Source: Salinarimonas sp052380005
GTDB lineage: Bacteria; Pseudomonadota; Alphaproteobacteria; Rhizobiales; Beijerinckiaceae
DNA length: 21,192 nt
NCBI GenBank assembly: GCA_052380005.1
Contig: JBQTCJ010000079.1
Direction: 5' to 3' (one strand)
Shown one piece after another: positions 1-8,423 of this stretch; position 1 is the first letter of the stretch; each line of letters starts with the position of its first letter. The position numbers and the translations under genes are program-made. The notes beneath the pieces are model-generated. The model searched no databases. It saw nothing but the letters and a program-made list of their open reading frames with translations, and was not told the origin of the DNA.

Positions 1-85
1 GCGCCAGGGCCGGCGCGGCGCGGTTGCGGGCGGCGCGGTTGCGGGCGGCGGGGTTGCGGACGGGACGTGGGGCGAACGCGATCAT
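1..85 (-). CDS. Possible partial ORF running off the left edge
   Basis: An ATG at 83-85 on the minus strand opens a frame with no stop before the window edge, giving 28 visible residues. The start reads MIAFAPRPVRNP and is followed by a repeated pentad (RNRAA). The pentad comes from the 15-bp tandem repeat in the DNA. Only a weak AGG lies about 9 nt upstream of the ATG. It would be the next gene downstream of the sigma-54 regulator, 112 bp away. No domain is recognisable in so short and low-complexity a piece. It could equally be non-coding repeat DNA, so this is a tentative call. Confidence 0.25.
   Translation of the reverse strand, partial: MIAFAPRPVRNPAARNRAARNRAAPALA
17..61. repeat. 15-bp tandem repeat, three copies
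   Basis: The unit GGCGCGGTTGCGGGC occurs perfectly at 17-31 and 32-46, and a third copy with two substitutions occupies 47-61. The period is a multiple of three, so the repeat would encode a five-residue repeat in any frame. Confidence 0.85.
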
Positions 86-197
86 CTGGGGAGCCTGCCA
101 ACCTTGGCCGTTGTCATCAATCGTCGTGAGGCCCGCGCGCGCGTTTTCCCGCGCGCTGTTGCACCCGCGCCGCAAGCATCCGGGGCGCGGACCACCC

Positions 198-1667
<1,470 letters not shown>

Positions 1668-1872
1668 AGAGGGGCACCAGGCTCGAGGGGATGTGTCGTT
1701 TCGGGGCACCTTGGGGCCAAGGGGTTAAGAGGGTGTTGACGCGGCGGCGCATGGTTGTGGATGGCCGCGACGGCCCGACGCGACCGCGACGGTTGCGCGC
1801 GCGGCCCGAGCGGCCAATATGGCTCCTCACGCATCGCGTATCGCCACCGCCGCCCACGAGGACACTCGCCGC
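1668..1872. promoter_or_regulatory. Divergent intergenic region, regulator / pepF
   Basis: This 205-bp gap should hold promoters for both genes. On the plus strand a weak pair, TTGCGC (1793-1798) and AATATG (1816-1821), has 17-bp spacing and would start transcription near 1827, leaving a leader of about 45 nt for pepF. Each hexamer matches consensus at only three of six positions. No convincing minus-strand promoter or -24/-12 element was seen. Confidence 0.3.
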
Positions 1873-3765
1873 ATGACGATCGACCGCTCGCCCGCCAGCC
1901 CGCTCTCCCGCGCACCGAAGGCAGCCGCCGGGAGCGGCGCCGCCACGAAAGGCGCTCCCGCGAAGGGCACTGCGGCGACCGAGTTCGGCACCCTGCCCGA
2001 ATGGGATCTCACCCATCTCTACCCGGCGATGGACGCGCCCGAGCTCGCCCGCGACATGGCGGCGGCCAAGGACGAGTGCGCGGCGTTCGCGCAGGCCTAT
2101 CGCGGGAAGCTCGCCGGGATCGCGGCGGGGGAGGGGGCGGCGCGGGCGCTGTTCGAGGCCATCGCCCGCTACGACCGGCTGGAGGACCTGCTCGGCCGGC
2201 TGATGTCCTACGCCGGCCTCGTCTATGCCGGCGACACGACGGACCCGAGGCGGGCGAAGTTCTACGGGGACACGCAGGAGCGTCTCACCGCCGCGACCGC
2301 GCAGCTCCTGTTCTTCCCCCTCGAGCTCAACCGGCTCGACGACGCGCGCGTCGACGCGCTCGTCGCGCAGGCGCCGCTGTCGCACTACAGGCCCTGGCTC
2401 GAGGACCTGCGCAAGGACAAGCCCTTCCAGCTCGAGGATCGCATCGAGGAGCTGTTCCACGAGAAGTCCGTGACCGGGCGCGGCGCCTGGAACCGTCTGT
2501 TCGACGAGACCATCGCCTCCCTCCGATTCACGGTGCGCGGCGAGGAGCTGCCGATCGAGCCGACCCTCAACAAGCTCCAGGACCGCGACGAGACCGTGCG
2601 GCGCGACGCGGCGGCGGCACTGGCCGCCACCTTCCGCGAGAACCTGCGCACGTTCACGCTGATCACCAACACGCTCGCCAAGGACAAGGAGATCTCGGAT
2701 CGCTGGCGCGGTTTCACGGACGTCGCCGACCAGCGCCACCTCGCCAACCGCGTCGAGCGCGAGACGGTGGAGGCGCTCGTGGCCGCCGTCCGGGAGGCCT
2801 ATCCGCGGCTGTCGCACCGCTACTATGCGCTCAAGGCGAAGTGGTTCGGCAAGCCCGAGCTCGAGTTCTGGGATCGCAACGCGCCGCTGCCGAAGGTCGA
2901 GCAGCGCACGATCCGCTGGGAGGACGCGCGCGCCACCGTGCTCGACGCCTATGCCGGCTTCTCGCCGAGGATGGCCGACATCGCGAGGCGCTTCTTCGAC
3001 GAGGGCTGGATCGACGCGCCGACGCGGCCGGGCAAGGCGCCGGGCGCCTTCGCGCACCCGACCGTGCCCTCGGCCCACCCCTACGTGCTGCTCAACTACC
3101 AGGGCAAGCCGCGGGACGTGATGACGCTCGCCCACGAGCTCGGCCACGGCGTCCATCAGGTGCTCGCCGCGCCCCAGGGCGCGCTGATGGCGCAGACGCC
3201 GCTGACGCTCGCCGAGACCGCCAGCGTCTTCGGCGAGATGCTCACCTTCCGCCGCCTCCTCGACCAGACGACGAAGCCGGCCGAGCGCCGCGCCATGCTC
3301 GCCGCCAAGGTCGAGGACATGATCAACACGGTGGTGCGCCAGATCGCGTTCTACGAGTTCGAGCGCAAGGTGCACGTCGCCCGCCGCGAGGGCGAGCTGA
3401 CGACCGAGGATCTGAACGCCGCCTGGATGTCGGTGCAGGCGGATTCGCTGGGGCCGGCGATCCGGCTCTCGGAGGGCTACGAGACCTATTGGGCCTACAT
3501 CCCCCACTTCGTCCACTCGCCGTTCTACGTCTACGCCTACGCCTTCGGCGACTGCCTGGTGAACTCGCTCTACGGCGTCTACGAGAACGCCTCGGACGGC
3601 TTCGTCGATCGCTATTTCGAGATGTTGGCCGCCGGCGGCACGAAGCACTACGGGGAGCTCTTGAAGCCCTTCGGCCTCGACGCGACGACGCCGGAGTTCT
3701 GGAAGATCGGCCTGTCGATGATCGAGCGGCTGATCGGGGAGCTCGAGGCGATGGAGGAGGGGTGA
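1873..3765 (+). CDS. pepF: M3-family oligoendopeptidase F
   Basis: This zinc metallopeptidase cleaves short peptides in the cytoplasm. The thermolysin-type zinc site HELGH lies at residues 421-425, with H421 and H425 as ligands and E422 as catalytic base. The third ligand is probably E448 in LAETASVFGEM. The C-terminal third has the M3 signature segments, including EGYETYWAYIPHF and FYVYAYAFGD. At 630 residues it has the usual length for alphaproteobacterial PepF. I chose the ATG at 1873, which has a GAGG 11 nt upstream. An in-frame ATG at 1819 would add 18 residues but lies before the predicted transcription start. The first 40 or so residues are a low-complexity Ala/Gly/Lys stretch before the conserved fold begins at LPEWDLTHLYP. 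The AarF-like kinase gene follows 128 bp downstream on the same strand. Confidence 0.95.
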   Translation: MTIDRSPASPLSRAPKAAAGSGAATKGAPAKGTAATEFGTLPEWDLTHLYPAMDAPELARDMAAAKDECAAFAQAYRGKLAGIAAGEGAARALFEAIARYDRLEDLLGRLMSYAGLVYAGDTTDPRRAKFYGDTQERLTAATAQLLFFPLELNRLDDARVDALVAQAPLSHYRPWLEDLRKDKPFQLEDRIEELFHEKSVTGRGAWNRLFDETIASLRFTVRGEELPIEPTLNKLQDRDETVRRDAAAALAATFRENLRTFTLITNTLAKDKEISDRWRGFTDVADQRHLANRVERETVEALVAAVREAYPRLSHRYYALKAKWFGKPELEFWDRNAPLPKVEQRTIRWEDARATVLDAYAGFSPRMADIARRFFDEGWIDAPTRPGKAPGAFAHPTVPSAHPYVLLNYQGKPRDVMTLAHELGHGVHQVLAAPQGALMAQTPLTLAETASVFGEMLTFRRLLDQTTKPAERRAMLAAKVEDMINTVVRQIAFYEFERKVHVARREGELTTEDLNAAWMSVQADSLGPAIRLSEGYETYWAYIPHFVHSPFYVYAYAFGDCLVNSLYGVYENASDGFVDRYFEMLAAGGTKHYGELLKPFGLDATTPEFWKIGLSMIERLIGELEAMEEG

Positions 3766-3893
3766 GCGGGGGGCACGTCCCGCTGCCCTCGTCCGCCCCT
3801 GCGGCCATAGACCTCTCCCCCAGGGAGCTGGCTGGCGGCCGGGTGCGCCTTACATCCACCCCGACGGACGACCTCGAGGACAGGCGCAGCCCC

Positions 3894-5267
3894 ATGAGCG
3901 AAGGCAACGACCGAGACCGCGAGGCCAACCGCTTCTCCGCCCGCGCCGCCCGCTACGCGCGGGTGGGCGCGAACATGGGCGGCGTCGCCGCGCGCATGGC
4001 CGGCGCGCGCATGCTCGGGCGCGAGGACGCGCAGGGCGCCGCCGCGCTCGCGCAGGCGCTCGGCGGTCTCAAGGGCCCGATCATGAAGGTGGCGCAGCTG
4101 CTCGCCACCATTCCCGACGTCGTCCCGCCGGAATACGCCGCCGAGCTTCAGAAGCTCCAGGCGGAGGCGCCGCCGATGGGGGCGGCCTTCGTCAAGCGCC
4201 GGATGCAGGCCGAGCTCGGCCAGGGCTGGCGGGCGCGCTTCGGCGCGTTCGACCTCAAGCCGGCGGCGGCCGCCTCGCTCGGTCAGGTGCACAAGGCGAC
4301 CACGCTCGACGGGCGTGAGATCGCTTGTAAGTTGCAATATCCGGACATGCAGTCCGCGGTGGAGGCGGACCTGCGCCAGCTCGACTTCGCCTTCGCGCTG
4401 CACAAGCGCATGGATCCGGCGATCGACACGAGCGAGATCAAGAAGGAGATCGCCGAGCGGGTGCGCGAGGAGCTCGACTACGTCCGCGAGGCCAAGCACG
4501 CGCGAATCTACGCCCACACGCTCGCCTCCGTGCCCGAGGTGCGCGTGCCCGACATCGTCGACGAGCTGTCGACGAAGCGGCTCCTCACGCTCGGCTGGCT
4601 CCAGGGCAACAAGATCCTCGGCTACAAGGACGAGCCCGTCGAGGTGCGCAATCGCCTCGCCATCGCGATGTTCAAGGCCTGGTGGCACCCCTTCTCGTCG
4701 GGGGCGATGATCCACGGCGACCCGCACCTGGGGAACTACTCGGTGTGGGAGGAGGACGGCGAGGCGCGGGGCATCAACCTGCTGGACTACGGCTGCGTGC
4801 GCATCTTCCCGCCGAAATTCGTGGGTGGCGTCGTCGATCTCTATCGCGGCCTGCAGGAGAACGACCGCGCCCGGATGGTCCACGCCTACGAGACCTGGGG
4901 CTTCAAGCGGCTCAACGACGAGCTGATCGACATCCTCAACATCTGGGCGCGCTTCATCTACGGCCCGCTGCTGGAGGACCGCACCCGCACCATCGCCGAC
5001 GGCGTCTCACCGGGCGCCTACGGCCGGCGCGAGGCCTTCGAGGTGCACAAGGCGCTCAAGGAGAAGGGGCCGGTGACGGTGCCGCGCGAGTTCGTGTTCA
5101 TGGACCGGGCGGCGATCGGGCTCGGCGCGGTCTACCTGCACCTGCGCTCGGAGCTGAACTATCACCGCCTCTTCGAGGAGGAGATCGCCCGCTTCGATCT
5201 CGACGCGCTCGCCGCGCGCCAGGCCGAGGCGCTCGCGGTCGCGGGGCTCGCGCCGCCGCAGGGGTGA
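3894..5267 (+). CDS. AarF/ABC1/UbiB-like atypical kinase
   Basis: This is a member of the ABC1/UbiB protein-kinase-like family, whose best-known members support ubiquinone synthesis or lipid homeostasis by ATP-dependent action. Visible motifs are the N-terminal KxGQ-like helix, here K65-V-A-Q68, and the Ala-rich loop AAAASLGQ at 124-131 that replaces the usual glycine loop. The catalytic loop HGDPHLGN is at 274-281, and the metal-binding DYG is at 298-300 in place of DFG. The length is 457 residues. No C-terminal transmembrane pair like that of E. coli UbiB is evident, so it is probably a soluble paralogue rather than the dedicated ubiquinone factor. The ATG at 3894 directly precedes the family-like sequence. 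The frame is open upstream, but that stretch looks non-coding. The small membrane-protein gene starts 43 bp downstream, so the two are probably co-transcribed. Confidence 0.9.
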   Translation: MSEGNDRDREANRFSARAARYARVGANMGGVAARMAGARMLGREDAQGAAALAQALGGLKGPIMKVAQLLATIPDVVPPEYAAELQKLQAEAPPMGAAFVKRRMQAELGQGWRARFGAFDLKPAAAASLGQVHKATTLDGREIACKLQYPDMQSAVEADLRQLDFAFALHKRMDPAIDTSEIKKEIAERVREELDYVREAKHARIYAHTLASVPEVRVPDIVDELSTKRLLTLGWLQGNKILGYKDEPVEVRNRLAIAMFKAWWHPFSSGAMIHGDPHLGNYSVWEEDGEARGINLLDYGCVRIFPPKFVGGVVDLYRGLQENDRARMVHAYETWGFKRLNDELIDILNIWARFIYGPLLEDRTRTIADGVSPGAYGRREAFEVHKALKEKGPVTVPREFVFMDRAAIGLGAVYLHLRSELNYHRLFEEEIARFDLDALAARQAEALAVAGLAPPQG

Positions 5268-5310
5268 GCGGGCGCTTGCGTTTCGGCCCGCGCGCGTCCA
5301 TGGAACCGCC

Positions 5311-5943
5311 ATGACGCGCGACGTTTCCAAGTCCCTTCCAGAGCCCCTTCCAGAGCCGTCCGGCGACACGTCCCGGGAGGCGTTCGCCTACGAGCAGACG
5401 CCCCGCCCGGTCGGCTTCCCGATCGCCTTCCGGCTGAAGGGCAAGGCACTCGAGGTGGAGCGGATGGGTCGCGTCGACCGGCTGCCGCTCGAGCGGGTGA
5501 GGGAGGTGCGTCTCACCTACGCGCCCGCATCCTTCGCGCCGGGGCGGCGCGAGGCGAAGCTCAAGCTCGACGACGGGCGCTCGGTAGCCATCTCGTCGGT
5601 CACCTACCGCGCCATGTTCGACGCCCGTCGGCAGGACGCCGCCTACGGCCGGTTCCTGCGCGAGCTCCTGCGCCGCACGGCCAAGGCCGCGCCGCAGGCC
5701 CGCTTCGTCGCCGGCCGCCCCTGGCCGATCTGGATCGTGACCGCGCTCGTGTCCGTGCTGATCGTCGGCGCGCTCGCGGTGTTCGCGCTCGAGATTCACC
5801 GCATCGGCGAGACCGCCCTCGCGCTCGTCGCCGCGGCGGTGGCGCTGCTCGGGATCTGGCAGCTCGAGCCGATGGTGCGCCTCAACAAGCCGCGGGGCTT
5901 CTCCCCGGACGACCCGCCCGAGAGCCTCGCCCCGCGGTCGTGA
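5311..5943 (+). CDS. Conserved-looking two-helix membrane protein, unknown function
   Basis: I do not recognise a family for this 210-residue protein. The N-terminal 130 residues are soluble and charged, with alternating hydrophobic and basic segments (LEVERMGRVDRLPLERVREVRL) suggesting a beta-rich domain. Two transmembrane helices follow: about residues 140-160 (IWIVTALVSVLIVGALAVFAL) and 167-187 (ALALVAAAVALLGIWQLE). A short polar, Pro-rich tail ends the protein. The first 20 residues include a duplicated LPEP from a 12-bp direct repeat. The ribosome-binding site is weak. It sits 43 bp after the AarF-like kinase and converges with the stress-protein gene, whose end is only 11 bp away. A link with the kinase in membrane or quinone biology is possible, but nothing in the sequence proves it. 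Confidence 0.8.
   Translation: MTRDVSKSLPEPLPEPSGDTSREAFAYEQTPRPVGFPIAFRLKGKALEVERMGRVDRLPLERVREVRLTYAPASFAPGRREAKLKLDDGRSVAISSVTYRAMFDARRQDAAYGRFLRELLRRTAKAAPQARFVAGRPWPIWIVTALVSVLIVGALAVFALEIHRIGETALALVAAAVALLGIWQLEPMVRLNKPRGFSPDDPPESLAPRS
5333..5356. repeat. 12-bp direct repeat in coding sequence
   Basis: CCCTTCCAGAGC occurs twice in direct succession, at 5333-5344 and 5345-5356. It encodes the LPEPLPEP stretch near the N-terminus of the membrane protein. The frame is unaffected. Confidence 0.85.
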
Positions 5944-5954
5944 TCCGCCCGCCG

Positions 5955-6377
5955 TCAGCGCACCACGAGCACCGACGACGTGGCGTGGCGCACGATCGTG
6001 GTGGCGTTCGAGCCGAGCAGGTAGGTCGCCATCGTGGGACGGTGCGAGCCGATGACGACGAGGTCCGCGCCCGCCTCCTCGGCCTCCGCCAGCACCTCGT
6101 GGTAGATCGATCCGAGCCGCACCACGGCCGAGACGCGCTCCTTCGGCAGCGGCACGGTGGCGGCGATGTCGGCGAGCGTCTCCTCGGCCTCGCGCTGCTG
6201 GTCCGCCTCGAACGACGCGGGGACGTATTCCATGTAGGTCACCGGCATCAGCGGGCGCACGTAGATCAGCCGGATCGTGCCGTCGCCGGCGTCCGCCAGG
6301 CGCGCGGCGGTCGCGAGCGCGCTCTCCGAAGCCTTGGGTTCGGCGAGATCGACGGGAACCAGGATCGTCTTGTACAT
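5955..6377 (-). CDS. Universal stress protein, UspF-like
   Basis: This is a single-domain cytoplasmic UspA-superfamily protein of 140 residues. It has the opening strand YKTILVPVDLAE and the C-terminal nucleotide-site segment SHRPTMATYLLGSNATTIVRHATSSVLVVR (as SHRPTMATYLLGSN, then ATTIVRHATSSVLVVR). That segment closely parallels E. coli UspF/UspG, in which ASHRP and LLGSNAA form the ATP-binding region. The start is secure: AGGAGGT lies 4 nt before the ATG. The gene is convergent with the membrane protein and divergent from the MFS transporter. An FNR/FixK-type box upstream suggests induction by low oxygen or stress, as is common for Usp genes. Usp proteins of this type generally aid survival in stasis or respiratory stress; the precise role is unknown. 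Confidence 0.95.
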   Translation of the reverse strand: MYKTILVPVDLAEPKASESALATAARLADAGDGTIRLIYVRPLMPVTYMEYVPASFEADQQREAEETLADIAATVPLPKERVSAVVRLGSIYHEVLAEAEEAGADLVVIGSHRPTMATYLLGSNATTIVRHATSSVLVVR

Positions 6378-6423
6378 GGGGACCTCCTCGCGGGTGCGCG
6401 TCTCTCGCGCGGCCTTCCAGGGA

Positions 6424-6429
6424 AACGTA
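6424..6429 (-). promoter_or_regulatory. Predicted -10 element of the stress-protein gene
   Basis: Read on the minus strand the hexamer is TACGTT, three of six to consensus. It would place the start site near 6417, 40 nt before the ATG. The weak -10 and missing -35 fit an activator-dependent promoter. This is an inference paired with the FNR/FixK-type box. Confidence 0.35.
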
Positions 6430-6451
6430 GGCGTCGCGGGTCGCGTTCACG

Positions 6452-6465
6452 TTGATCGATCGCAA
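6452..6465. promoter_or_regulatory. FNR/FixK-type binding site
   Basis: TTGATCGATCGCAA fits the CRP/FNR-family pattern TTGA-N6-GCAA used by FixK and FNR regulators of alphaproteobacteria. Its left half is the full FNR half-site TTGAT; its right half is degenerate. The centre (6458.5) is 41.5 bp from the predicted uspF-like start at 6417, the classic position for a class II activator. It could also act on the divergent transporter. Confidence 0.5.
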
Positions 6466-6577
6466 GGCCCGGCTCGCGCCGCGAGGCGGTGGTGCGCAGA
6501 CGATGCGGGCGTCATCGCCATTTGACGTCGCCCGCGCATTGGCGTCTCGTGCGCAATCGCCCGCCCGGAGCCGTACC

Positions 6578-7795
6578 TTGCCGCCTCACGCCCCGTCCCG
6601 GCTCCCCGCCGTCGCCGCCTCGCCCATCGCCTTCCTGATGACGCTCGCCTTCGTGAACTGGCTCGGCTTCGCGAGCTGGCAGGCGCTCTTGAACAACTTC
6701 GCCAAGGACGCCGCCGGGTTCGACGGCTTCCAGATCGGCGTGCTCCAGTCGGTGCGCGAGATTCCGGGCTTCCTCGCCTTCACCGCCGTCTTCCTGTTCA
6801 TGATCATGCGCGAGCAGACGCTCGCCTACCTCTCGATCCTCATGCTCGGCGTCGGCGTGGCGCTGACGGGGTATCTCCCCTCGTTCTGGGGGCTCATCCT
6901 GACGACGACCATCATGTCGATCGGCTTCCACTATTTCGAGACCGCGAACCAGGCGCTCTCGCTCCAGCTCCTCACCAAGAAGGAGGCGCCGCGCGGCATC
7001 GGCAAGATCTACGGGGCGGCCGCCGCGGCTCAGCTCGTGGCCTACGGCGCCATCGCCGGCGCCTTCCTGCTGATCACGCCCTCCTACGAGGCGATGTACC
7101 TCATCGCCGGCGGCGCCACCGTGGCGCTCGGCATCCTGGCGATGGCGGGCTTCAAGCGCTTCCAGGGCGAGACGAAGCAGAACCGCGGCATCGTGCTGCG
7201 CCGGCGTTACTGGCTCTACTACGCGCTCACCTTCCTGTCGGGGGCGCGGCGGCAGATCTTCATGGCCTTCGGCGCCTTCCTGCTGGTCGAGCGCTTCGGC
7301 TACGAGGTGTCGACGCTCGCCCAGCTCCTGTTCCTCACCTGCGCCATCAACGTCGTCGCCGCGCCGCTGCTCGGGCGCGCGATCGGCTACTTCGGCGAGC
7401 GGGCGACGATCCTCGCCGAGAACGTGGTGCTGGTGCTCGTCTTCCTCGGCTACGCCTTCACCGGATCGGCGCTGGTCGCGGGGGCGCTGTTCGTGCTCGA
7501 CGGCGTATTCTTCACGCTGACCATCGCGCAGAAGACCTACTTCCAGAAGATCGGCGACCCCGCCGACATCGCGCCCACGGCTTCCGTCGCCTTCACCATC
7601 AACCACATCGCGGCGGTGGCGATGCCTGTGACCTTCGGCGTGATCTGGATGAGCGACCCCTCGGCGGTGTTCCTCATCGGCGCGGGGATCGCCTGCGCCT
7701 CCCTCGCGCTGGCCTTCCTGGTCCCGCGTCACCCCGACGCCGGACGCGAGACGGTGCTGTCGCGGCCCGCGGCCGCGGCGATGCCGGCGGAGTAG
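6578..7795 (+). CDS. MFS transporter, 12 transmembrane helices
   Basis: This major facilitator superfamily permease sits in the cytoplasmic membrane; its substrate is unknown. About twelve hydrophobic helices can be counted, from SPIAFLMTLAFVNWLGFASW near the N-terminus to AVFLIGAGIACASLALAFLV at the C-terminus. A cytoplasmic loop around KRFQGETKQNRGIVLRRRYW separates the two six-helix halves. I favour the TTG at 6578, which has GGAG 7 nt upstream and gives 405 residues. An in-frame ATG at 6503 (430 residues) lacks a Shine-Dalgarno and would add a polar, Arg-rich leader. It is divergent from the stress-protein gene across about 200 bp, and its end lies 21 bp from that of the convergent lipoprotein gene. 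The start is less certain than the gene. Confidence 0.9.
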   Translation: MPPHAPSRLPAVAASPIAFLMTLAFVNWLGFASWQALLNNFAKDAAGFDGFQIGVLQSVREIPGFLAFTAVFLFMIMREQTLAYLSILMLGVGVALTGYLPSFWGLILTTTIMSIGFHYFETANQALSLQLLTKKEAPRGIGKIYGAAAAAQLVAYGAIAGAFLLITPSYEAMYLIAGGATVALGILAMAGFKRFQGETKQNRGIVLRRRYWLYYALTFLSGARRQIFMAFGAFLLVERFGYEVSTLAQLLFLTCAINVVAAPLLGRAIGYFGERATILAENVVLVLVFLGYAFTGSALVAGALFVLDGVFFTLTIAQKTYFQKIGDPADIAPTASVAFTINHIAAVAMPVTFGVIWMSDPSAVFLIGAGIACASLALAFLVPRHPDAGRETVLSRPAAAAMPAE

Positions 7796-7816
7796 GACGG
7801 GCGGCGCCGATTTCCG

Positions 7817-8323
7817 TCAGTCGGCGTCCAGGGCGCCGGGACGGGTGTCGCGCTGGAACTGCAGCTCCGCGAGCGGGCCGCACGAGCCCGACGCCACGTC
7901 CTCGAAGGCGATGCCCGGCCCGACACGCGACAGGCGGCACTCGAGCGGGAAAGCGATCTCTCCGGTCTCGCCTGCGGTCGCGGCGAGCTCGAGGACGCCG
8001 TTGATGATCTCATAGCGGCCTTCAGCGCCGATCCCCACGCCGGGAGCCTCGAGCTCGAAGCGCAGGGCGCTGAGCGACAGGGTGATGTCGTCGGCGCGGT
8101 ACGCGCCCGGATTGAGGGCGACGTGAGTGCTCGGAGGAGGGATGGACGGCTGGCGTGCCACGGGCGGCGGCTCCGAGAGCAACGCCGCCGGCGCCTCGCT
8201 CTCGACCGCGGCCGGCGGAGCGTCGTTGTCCTGGGCGGTCTCCGGTGCCCCGTCGCACGCCGCCAGCATTAGTGCGGAGAGCAGCGTCATGGACGCGGGA
8301 AGAGGGCGCGATCGTCCATTCAT
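7817..8323 (-). CDS. Small lipoprotein of unknown function
   Basis: This is a 168-residue exported protein. It begins with a signal sequence ending in the lipobox L-A-A-C, with C23 as the likely lipidated residue. A Pro/Ala/Glu-rich linker of about 50 residues follows. The C-terminal domain of about 100 residues is probably beta-rich and includes two cysteines (ECRLSRVG and GSCGPLAELQF) that could form a periplasmic disulfide. The segment LNPGAYRADDITLSLSALRFEL is the best-formed part. The ATG at 8321-8323 is preceded by GGGAG 5 nt upstream, which supports it over the in-frame ATG at 8359. I recognise no family. It lies 100 bp downstream of yidC on the same strand and could be read through from it. 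The anchoring membrane cannot be told from the sequence. Confidence 0.8.
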   Translation of the reverse strand: MNGRSRPLPASMTLLSALMLAACDGAPETAQDNDAPPAAVESEAPAALLSEPPPVARQPSIPPPSTHVALNPGAYRADDITLSLSALRFELEAPGVGIGAEGRYEIINGVLELAATAGETGEIAFPLECRLSRVGPGIAFEDVASGSCGPLAELQFQRDTRPGALDAD

Positions 8324-8423
8324 CGTTCTCCCGTAGCCGCTCGCACGATGCCCGGTCAAGGCCGCGGCCTCGCTCGATGCCGCCCTCGTGCGGATCGCGC
8401 CCCAGGAACCGGGCTCGCGTCGC

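Noticed and set aside
3769..3795. GCGGG...CCCGC hairpin after pepF as a terminator
   Set aside because: The stem is only five base pairs with no following T run; such stems are frequent in GC-rich DNA. I found no convincing intrinsic terminator anywhere in the window.
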